Both the position numbers and the translations under genes were made by a program. From Desmodus rotundus (lineage: Eukaryota; Chordata; Mammalia; Chiroptera; Phyllostomidae), in NCBI RefSeq assembly GCF_022682495.2, contig NC_071392.1, positions 131,501,318 through 131,565,317 on the forward strand: DNA of 64,000 nucleotides, in the 5' to 3' direction. The first letter of the stretch is position 1. Each line of letters begins with the position of its first letter. Positions 56,380-64,000 of this stretch are shown piece after piece. The notes beneath the pieces were generated by a model, which was not told where the DNA came from, did not search any database, and was given only the letters and a program-made list of their open reading frames with translations.

Positions 56380-58517
56380 ATTAAAATCAGGAACAAGACA
56401 AAGGTGTCCACTTTCACCACTTCTATTCAACATAGTACTGGAAGTTCTAGTCACAGTGATCAGACAAGAAAAAGAAATAAAGGCATCCAAACTAGAAAGG
56501 AAGAAGTAAAACTGTCATTGTTTGCAGATTATGTGATAGTGTACATAGAAAACCTATAGACTCCACAAAAAAACTATTCAACTTAATCAGTTAATTTGGC
56601 AAAACAGTCAAATACAGCGGGATACAAAGTCAATATTCAGAAATTGAAGGCATTTTTTTGCACCAACAACGAAATGTCAGAAACAGAAATTAGGGGGAAA
56701 ATCCCATTTACCATAGCAAAAAGAAAAATAAAGTACCTGGGGATAAACCTAACCAAGGAGGTAAAAGACCTGTACTCAGAAAACTACACAACACTGAAGA
56801 AAGAAATTAAGGAAGACACAAATAAATGGAAGCATATACCATGTTCATGGATTGGAAGAATTAACATCATTAAAATGTCCATATTACCCAAAGCAATTTA
56901 TAGATTCAACACAATCCCTATTAAAATACCCATGACATATTTCACAGACATAGAACAAATTTTGCAAAAATTCATATGGAACCATTAATGACCCTGAATA
57001 ACCTCAGCAATTTTGAGAAAGAACAAAGTAGAGAGATCACAATACCTGATATCAAACTATACTACAAGGCCACTATAATCAAAAGAGTCTGGTACTGGCA
57101 TAAGAACAGACACATAGATCATTGGACAGAATAGAGAGCCCAGAAATAAACCCATGTCTCTATGATCAATTAATATTTGACAAAGGGGGCAGGAGCATAA
57201 AATAGAGTAAAAGTAGCCTCTTCAAGAAATAGTATTGGGAGATCTGGACCCCTACATGCAGAAAATAAATAAATAAATAAGTAAAACTTGATCATCAACT
57301 TACGCCATACACAAAAATAAACTCAAGATGGACAAAAGACTTAAATATAACTTGTGACACCATAAAAGTCCTAGAGGAAAGCATAAGCAGGAAAATCCCA
57401 GATATTCCACTCAGCAATATTTTCACCTCTATATCCCCTAGAGCAATGAATATAAAGGAAAGAGTAAACAAATGGGACTTCATCAAAATAAAAAGTTTCA
57501 GCATGGCTAAAGAGAACATCAGCAAAATGTAAAGGGAACAAACCATATGGGAAAATATGTATGCCAATGATACCTCAGACAAGGGTTTGATCTCTAAAAT
57601 ATATAAAGAACTCACATGACTCCACACCAGGAAGACAAACAATCCAATTAAAAAATGGGCAAAGGACCTGAATAGACATTTCTCCATGGAGGACATACAG
57701 AGGGCTCAGAGACATATGAAAGGAGGCTCAGCATCACTAGCTATCAGAGAGATGCAAATAAAAACCTAAATGGGATACCACTTCACACCAGTCAGAATGG
57801 CCATCATAACCAAATCAACAAACAACAAGTGCTGGCAAGGATGTGGAGAAACAGGAACCCTAGTACACTGTTGGTGGGAATGCAGACTGGTGCAGCCACT
57901 GTGCAAAACAGAATGGAATGTCCTAAAAAAACTAAAAATGGAACTGCCTTTTTGACCTGGCAACTTGACTGCTGGGGTTGTACCCTAAGAATCTTGAACC
58001 ACCAATTCAAAAGAACCTATGCACCCCAATGTTCACAGTAGCACAGTTTACAATAGCCAAGTGCTGGAAGCAACCTTAGTGCCCATCACTAAATGAGTGG
58101 ATCAAAAAACTGTGGTACATTTACACAATGGAATACTGTGCAGAAGAAAGAAAGAACGAACTCCTACCCTTCGTAATAGCATGGATGGAACTGGAGAGTA
58201 TTAGGCTACATGGAATAAGCCAGGCAGTGAAAGAAAACTACCATATGATGTCACCTATAAGGGGAACCTAATCAACAAAGCAAACAAGTGAGCAAAATAG
58301 AATCAGAGACATGGAAATAAAGAACTAACCTACAGTGACCTGAGGGAATTGGGTAACAGGGGAAAGTAGGGGTATGTTCAAGTCAAGGAACATGTATAAA
58401 GGACCCATGGGCAAAGACAACAGGGGTGGGAGAGTTGAATGTGTAAGGTAGGGGTGGGTAGGGCAGGAGAGAGTAATAGGGTAAAAATAGGGACAACTGT
58501 AATTGAACAACAGTTAA
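56380..58517 (+). mobile_element. 5'-truncated L1 with degraded target duplication
   Basis: Starts inside the RT domain (AATCAGGAACAAGACAAAGG) and ends with GGGACAACTGTAATTGAACA. The active-site motif reads FADY rather than FADD (56521-56532). An open frame of 130 codons survives at 56596-56988. AAATCTTCCACTTTCC at 56363-56378 and AAATCTTTCAAATTCC at 58518-58533 look like a decayed target duplication. Confidence 0.85.
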
Positions 58518-58705
58518 AAATCTTTCAAATTCCATGTGTATTTAATTATAATACAAAACAATTTTTAACTGTATTGAAGAATAATTGACAAATAAAATTG
58601 TATATATCTAAAGTGTATGATATGATAATTTGATATACACATGCATTGTAGAATGATTGCCTATATCAAGATAAGTAATACATCCATCACCTCATATGGA
58701 TCACT

Positions 58706-58731
58706 TTTTGTGTGTGTGTGTGTGTGTGTGG
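58706..58731. repeat. (TG)n microsatellite
   Basis: About 12 TG units inside the antisense L1 3'UTR, where some L1MA copies carry a short seed. Confidence 0.9.
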
Positions 58732-58817
58732 TGAGAATGCTTAAGATCTACTCTCAGCCCCTTTCAAATATACAATACTGTATTCTCTGTATTATTAACC
58801 ATTGTCACCATGCTGTA

Positions 58818-58945
58818 TAGAGATGAGCAAAAACAGGTTTACAGTTGTGATACAAATAAATAATACAATAATTAATATACAATAACACAATAATAAACTG
58901 TATTTTACATACTCGTAACTGTAAACCTACTTTTGCCCATCCTTG
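58818..58945. mobile_element. Mariner-type MITE with about 30 bp inverted repeats
   Basis: The left terminus reads TAGAGATGAGCAAAAACAGG then TTTACAGTTGT. The inverse of the right terminus reads CAAGGATGGGCAAAAGTAGG then TTTACAGTTA. This is an inverted repeat of about 30 bp with few mismatches. A TA lies at 58816-58817 and again at 58946-58947, the target duplication typical of Tc1/mariner. Removing the 128 bp restores the L1 host sequence CTGTACGTT. No transposase. Confidence 0.85.
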
Positions 58946-59240
58946 TACGTTAAATTCTCAGAGTTTATTCTCTGTAAAACTGAAAATTTGCACCCTTTTA
59001 CCTATATCACCCTATTTCTCCTTCTGCTCAGTCCCTGGCAACCACCATTCTATTCTCTGCTTCTAAGAAATCAGCTTAAAAAAAAAGATTCTGTATGTAA
59101 GTGAGATCATAGCGTACTCATCATTTTCTCTCTGGCTTATTTCACTTAGCACAATGCCCTCAGGGTCCATCCATGTTGTTACAAATGATGGGATTTCCTT
59201 CTTTATTATGGCTGAATAATATTCATATATATTCACATAT

Positions 59241-59436
59241 ATTTACATGCCCATGCATATTTACATAAAACCAAAATATGGAAAGAATCTGTGTCCATCA
59301 ACAGATCAATGGATAAAACAATTTGTATATATGTACATTATTGTGATGCAAATTTTGCAAACTGTTCAACATAATGAATTGTATTTATTCACTGATTTGA
59401 AAAGAATACCATGAACACCGAAACACCTCATTTATA
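59241..59436. other. Short unassigned AT-rich stretch
   Basis: AT-rich, perhaps old L1 continuation; nothing firm. Confidence 0.3.
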
Positions 59437-60000
59437 CAGTACAGGCATACCTTGTTTTATTGCACTTTATTTTATTTCACTTTGCAGATGTATTTTCATC
59501 AACATCAAGGCAAAGATCCTCCACAGCAAAAAGATTACAAGTCACTGAAGGCTCAGGCGATGTTAGAATTTGTTAGCAATAAAGCATTTTTAGGTCCAGG
59601 ACAGGTATCTCAGTTGGTTAGAGGTTCATCCTGATACGTGAAGGTTGCAGGTTTGATCTCCAATCAGGGCACATAGAAGAATCAACCAATGAATGCATAA
59701 ATAGGAGGAACAACAAAGTGATGTTTATCTCTCTTTCTTTCGCCTCCTTCTCTCTCTCTCTAAAATCAATAAACAATTTAAAATAATAATAAATAAAAAT
59801 TTAAAAAGTATTTTTAAATTAAGGTATAAAGGTTTTAAAAACTACGTTATTGCACATTTAATAGACCACAGTATAGTGTAAACATAACTTTTATATGCAC
59901 CGGGAAACCAAAAAATTCAGGACTTTCTTTGTTGTGCTATTGACTTTTTTATGTTGGTCTAGATCCAAACCCACAATATTTCCGAGGTATGCCTGTATTC
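59437..60000. mobile_element. Tigger1-type MITE split by a SINE
   Basis: The left terminus CAGTACAGGCATACCTTG and the right terminus CGAGGTATGCCTGTA are inverted repeats diagnostic of Tigger1-type pogo elements. The inner sequence jumps from one end region to the other with the transposase missing, so it is an internally deleted derivative of about 340 bp when the SINE is removed. Confidence 0.85.
59593..59804 (+). mobile_element. Older Ves-type SINE nested in Tigger MITE
   Basis: Head GGTCCAGGACAGGTATCTCA, B-box-like GGTTTGATCTCC, block AATCAACCAATGAATGCATA, CT-rich middle and A-rich tail. The target duplication AAAGCATTTTTA / AAAGTATTTTTA (one mismatch) lies at 59581-59592 and 59805-59816. 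Confidence 0.9.
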
Positions 60001-62705
60001 TCTGAGAATATGGCATTTCATGTAAATGCATTAATTATATATACCTTTAAATGTCATGGCAACTTGGCATTTGTGAGAGAAATATTTCTAAAGCAGGTAA
60101 GACTCTTAAGCAGAGTGTCTACATAGTTTAACCTCCCCGATGATTCATATTCATTATGACCATCAATTACTCCTTCATACTACAATGCAGTGACACAGTG
60201 ACTCCATGCCCAGTAAAGGTGATTATTGTGTGAATTCCTTCATTTCTGACTTTCCCTGTGGAGAACTAGACCATTTGTAGAGTATTTTACATCAACACCT
60301 ATTAATGGCACTCAGGGTGAGAGTAGGAGCAATCAAGTCACCCTTTATTGTTTCTTGTTAGAAAATTGATGTTTTTAAGAAGATGGTTTTTGGTTAGTAG
60401 GTTTTGTCTAAGTTGGCTAGCCTGCTCTTACTGGAAGCAGGAGTCTTTCAGAAGCTATGTTTATGTTTTTCTGTTCATGTGACTAGTGCACTATATGTAA
60501 CCCACCAAATATAAAACCTTTTTATTATTGGTCCTGGTTCATATAAACTGAAGAATAAAAACGAGTCATCAGGATGATAAAGTAAGATATCTCCTGGGCC
60601 GCCGTCCAAGCAGAAGTCCAAGGAAGAAATTTGGTACAGACCAGGACCCCTATCCCCCCAGTATGTAAAATAATGTCAATGAGACTTCTGTCACCAGTCC
60701 CCACTCCTGGGGCCATTCCACCCTCTCCCAGCTATGAGTTGGGCATCCATGAGCCATGAATTGATGCTGATGGGGAGCTTTGGGGCAAATAGCCACAGCT
60801 GTGCAAATGCATTGTGAGTTTTCTTAGAATTGGTCTGTGCACCAAAAAGAACTTGGCTCCCAGGGGAGGTTACATCATGGAAACTTTTAGTGGTCCCACT
60901 AGCCTGCAATGATGTGTAAGAGTTGCCTTGCTCCAGAATTTGTAAGAGGAAGCATTTGATGCAGGCATTTACATAAAAACATAAATGATGTATTTTTTCC
61001 AGTCCCTGGATTTTGGTGAGCAGAAAGTTCTTTCTAGTGCACTGTGATGAATGTTCTTATCTTTAGCAGCAGCTAAGCCTCCAACAGTAAAATTACAGGC
61101 AGCAAATAGATAAGTTTCTTCTGACAGGCCAGACACCAGAAGTGTAGGCGGGAAGGTTCAGGACTGTCTTTTGAACCAAAATAGAAGAAAGAGGAGCCAA
61201 CGAAGTGTCTGTTTTGATTGCTGTTTGTTCCCTTTCTTTGAGGAAATATGTAATTATTTTGTAACTATTTATACACAGATGCAGGTAATTTTTCTTTTTT
61301 CTTTTTCTTTTTCAAAGAGAAAGGTAGAAGACATTGTCTTTGTCACATCAAACTGGAATAGCTTCAGTCCCATCCTCTGTATGTCTGTGGTAATTGGCTC
61401 CTTGAGATACAAACAAAGCAAACCTGGACTGAATAGAATGAGACCTTCTGGGCCTGAGCAAAGTTTGCTTCCTGGATGGGGGGAAGGAATAAGTCTGGCT
61501 TAGGCTGTTGGCTCTTACTTGAAGAGAAATTCACGGTCTAAAGACTTTCCTTTGTTCCTTCTTTTTCACCTAGACCCAAGGGACAGCCACCCAACCTGTC
61601 CTTTAGGGGAGGCTGTGGCAACTCTTCATGTGCTGTAAACTGTGGAATTGAATCTCCTCAGCCATACTGACATAGAATTATATAGCAGCCATTGGTGAGT
61701 AAGACCGTGTACTTGGGCTGGAGTGATGATGCATATGGTTCTCAGGGCCATCCTTCAAGGGACTTATGGTTGGTTAGAGAAACAAGAGGAATACTTAAAA
61801 ATTAAACATGACAAAATCAAAATAGAGCAGCCAAATCAACAATATAACCGCCCCCCCAAAGAGCTGCCATCTCAGAATTCCTTCCCCCTACCCTTGACCG
61901 TTGTAAGCATGTTCATTTCATTGTTAATCTCTTTCCTCTAACATGGATATTTGCTTGTTTGTTGGGTGCAGGAACTTGTGGATTTTTGAGCTGGAGATTA
62001 TTAGGGCATATCTCTCTGTTTACTTGGTGCATGGTACACTGTAAAACACAGCCATCCAGTGAATGCTTTACAAAGTGTTCCTAACACTGCATTTCATTTG
62101 TGGGAAAAAAAATGCCTGCATTTAACTTCTGCCTCCCAATCTCCAGTTGACAGAAACCAGGAAACTGCTCAATTTCATATGTTTACTTCAAAATACTCTA
62201 TCTTAGCCAAGTGCCTGGCTTCTCCATTCTGTAAATGCAAGGTGCCACCAAGTGCCTCATATTTTTTCCCTTTCTCCCTGTGTTGGCTGATGCTTATGTC
62301 CAAAAGGCAGGCTTCAACAAATTGCATTCTGATTGACTGACCTGGATTTCCGCTGGGGAGCTGAACACTAAAGCCAAATGGATTCGACCAATCTTGTTTT
62401 GCTGGTTGTTGTTTGTTTGTTTGTTTGGTCTTTTTGAGAAGCAGCCTTGGATGTGTTTTGTGACAGGGACGAAGAACATAATTTAAGAACCATGGTATCA
62501 GCCAAGTCACAGTAAAGACGGTTTTAGACTTGGATGGAATCTGAGGTCATCTGTCCTACGTCTTTAGCTACTCAAGAAGACTTGTGGTCTTTTTCTGGGA
62601 ACATCTGTCGAGACCAAGTGTTTAAGTTAAAGTCATAGACCTCTGAATGATTAAAGCTTGACTGTCGGTTCACCTTGATATTTGTCTTGAGCTTGAATCT
62701 TATAG
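60001..62705. other. Unassigned 2.7 kb
   Basis: No repeat family or exon was recognised. Short frames (for example 61171-61503 and 62059-62340) lack motifs. A (GTTT)n run at 62409-62427 is the only local repeat. It is the longest stretch here without an evident mobile element. Confidence 0.35.
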
Positions 62706-62707
62706 CC

Positions 62708-64000
62708 ATTTTATTTATTATTTTTTAAAAATATATTTTATTGATTATGCTATTACACTTGTCCCATTTCCCCCCCCCTTCACTCAACTCCATCCTGCAC
62801 ACCCCCTCCCTCCCACATTCCTCCCCTATAGTTTATGTCCATGGGTCATACATATAAGTTCTTTGGCTTCTACATTTCCTATACTATTCTTACTCTCCCC
62901 CTGTCTATTTTCTACCTACCATTTATGCTACTTATTCTCTGTACCTTTCCCCCCTCTCTCCCACTCTCACTCCCCTGTTGATAACCCTCCATGTGACCTC
63001 CATTTCTGTGGTTCTGTTCCTGTTCTAGTTGTTTGCTTAGTTTGCTTTTGTTTTGGTTTTAGGTATGGTTGTTAATAACTGTGAGTTTGCTGCCATTTTT
63101 ACTGTTCATATTTTTTATCTTCTTTTTCTTAGATAAATCCCTTTAACAATCCCTACATCCCTTTAACATATAATAAGGGCTTGGTGATGATGAACTCCTT
63201 TAACTTGACCTTATCTGAGAAGCACTTTATCTTTCCCTCCATTTTAAATGATAGCTTTGCTGGATAGAGCAATCTTGGGTGTAGGTCCTTGCCTTTCAAG
63301 ACTTGGAATACTTCTTGTCAGCCCCTTCTTGCCTGTAAGGTCTCTTTGGAGAAATCAGCTGACAGTCTTATGGGAACTCCTTTGTAGATAACTGTGTCTG
63401 TTTCTCTTGCTGCTTCTAAGATCTCTCCTTCTGTGTAATCTTAGGTAGTGTACTTATGATGTGCCTTGGTGTGTTCCTCCTTGGTTCCAGCTTCTTTGGG
63501 ACTCTCTGAGCTTCCTGGACTTCCTGGAAGTCTATTTCCTTTGCCAGATTGGGGAAGTTCTCCTTCATTATTTGTTCAAATAACTTTTCAATTTTTTGCT
63601 CTTCCTCTTCTCCTTCTGGCAACCCTTTAATTTGGATGTTGGAACGTTTCAAGATGTCCTGGAGGTTCCTAAGCCTGTCCTCATTTTTTTGAATTCTCGT
63701 TGCTTCATTCTTTTCTGGTTGGATGTTTCTTTCTTCCTTCTGGTCCACGCCATTGATTTGAGTTCCAGTTTCCTTCGCATCACTATTGGTTCCCTGTATA
63801 TTTTCCTGTTTCTGTTAGCAAAGCCTTCATTTTTTCATCTAATTTGTGACCAAATTCAACCAGTTCTGTGAGCTTCCTGATTACCAGTGTTTTGAACTGC
63901 GCATCTGATAGGTTGGCTATCTCTCTGTTGTTTAGTTGCATTTTTTCTGGAGCTTTGATCTGTTCTTTCATTTGGGCCTTTTTTTTTTTTTTTTTGGTCT
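62708..64000 (-). mobile_element. Second ORF1-only L1 derivative, cut by window edge
   Basis: Minus-strand order, from the right edge: A-run (63977-63995 as T on plus), ORF1 (63971 to 63129, frameshifted), G-rich 3'UTR (62770-63128) and tail ending ACAAGTGTAATAGCATAATC and A-rich sequence at 62708-62745. There is again no ORF2 between ORF1 and the 3'UTR. Nucleotide similarity to the copy at 25.65 kb looks about 90 percent by eye over the ORF1 3' part. The 5'UTR lies outside the window. Confidence 0.8.
63129..63971 (-). pseudogene. L1 ORF1 pseudogene of the second ORF1-only copy
   Basis: The first frame (63971-63783) covers the N-terminus (MKEQIKAPEKMQ) and stops after a frameshift. The second (63748-63416) covers the helix-prone part and RRM (LPEGEEEEQKIEKLFEQ), then ends in the RRM. 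The C-terminal part follows out of frame to a stop near 63129. Over about 107 aligned residues I count some 15 differences from the intact copy. The first ATG of the intact copy is lost here (AAAGGCCCAAATG), leaving the second. Confidence 0.8.

Larger units (their letters stand above)
58545..59240 (-). mobile_element. Old L1MA-like 3' end, antisense, with MITE inside
   Basis: TGAAGAATAATTGACAAATA at the left, ATTGTCACCATGCTGTA, then (after the inserted MITE) CGTTAAATTCTCAGAGTTTA, GGCAACCACCATTCTATTCT and CATCCATGTTGTTACAAATG. The pieces join exactly at a TA when the MITE is removed. A (TG)n run at 58706-58731 is inside. Confidence 0.8.

Noticed and set aside
61171..61503. 110-codon sense frame in repeat-free DNA
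   Set aside because: It has no motif, mixed composition, and crosses a TTTCTTTTTC tract; nothing supports coding beyond length.
1..64000. CRISPR arrays, operons, riboswitches or other bacterial features
   Set aside because: The sequence is mammalian in every respect. The only regularly repeated units are microsatellites, SINEs and the leader units of the ORF1-only element.

Overview
The window looks like repeat-rich nuclear DNA from a bat. Two signals point there: several tRNA-derived SINEs of the Ves family (A/B-box head, CT-rich middle, AAATAAAT tail), which is typical of yangochiropteran bats, and LINE-1 copies with bat-type 3' ends. The species cannot be named. No host protein-coding exon, tRNA, rRNA or other functional RNA gene was recognised. 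Nearly every open frame is short, overlaps a repeat, or both, so this is best read as intergenic or intronic sequence.

Layout. 0-20 kb is a mosaic of old repeats: SINEs with clear target duplications, MIR and L2 relics, MER5-like and Tigger-like DNA transposons, MLT1-type and other solitary LTRs, and antisense 3' ends of old L1s, often nested in each other. 21-38 kb is an L1 cluster: an old L1 interrupted by a SINE (about 20.98-25.65 kb), an antisense 2.0 kb ORF1-only element (25.65-27.65 kb), an L1 5'UTR/ORF1 fragment, a 6.6 kb near-complete but broken L1 (28.5-35.3 kb) and a 5'-truncated L1 (35.3-38.0 kb). 38-56 kb returns to old mosaic. 56.4-58.5 kb is another truncated L1 with a degraded target duplication, followed by an old L1 carrying a small mariner-type MITE, then a Tigger-type MITE carrying a SINE. 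A second copy of the ORF1-only element runs off the right edge.

The item most worth attention is the ORF1-only pair. Copy 1 has a GC-rich 5'UTR of about 750 bp, an uninterrupted 279-codon L1 ORF1, and then passes directly into an L1-like 3'UTR and tail, with no ORF2. Copy 2, 37 kb away, has the same ORF1-to-3'UTR arrangement. That suggests a replicating half-L1 (HAL1-like) lineage that would need reverse transcriptase from full L1s in trans. HAL1 elements are known in mammals, so the class is not new; the intact ORF1 and the repeated units in its 5'UTR are what deserve checking. All family names are given from pattern recognition without a database search.
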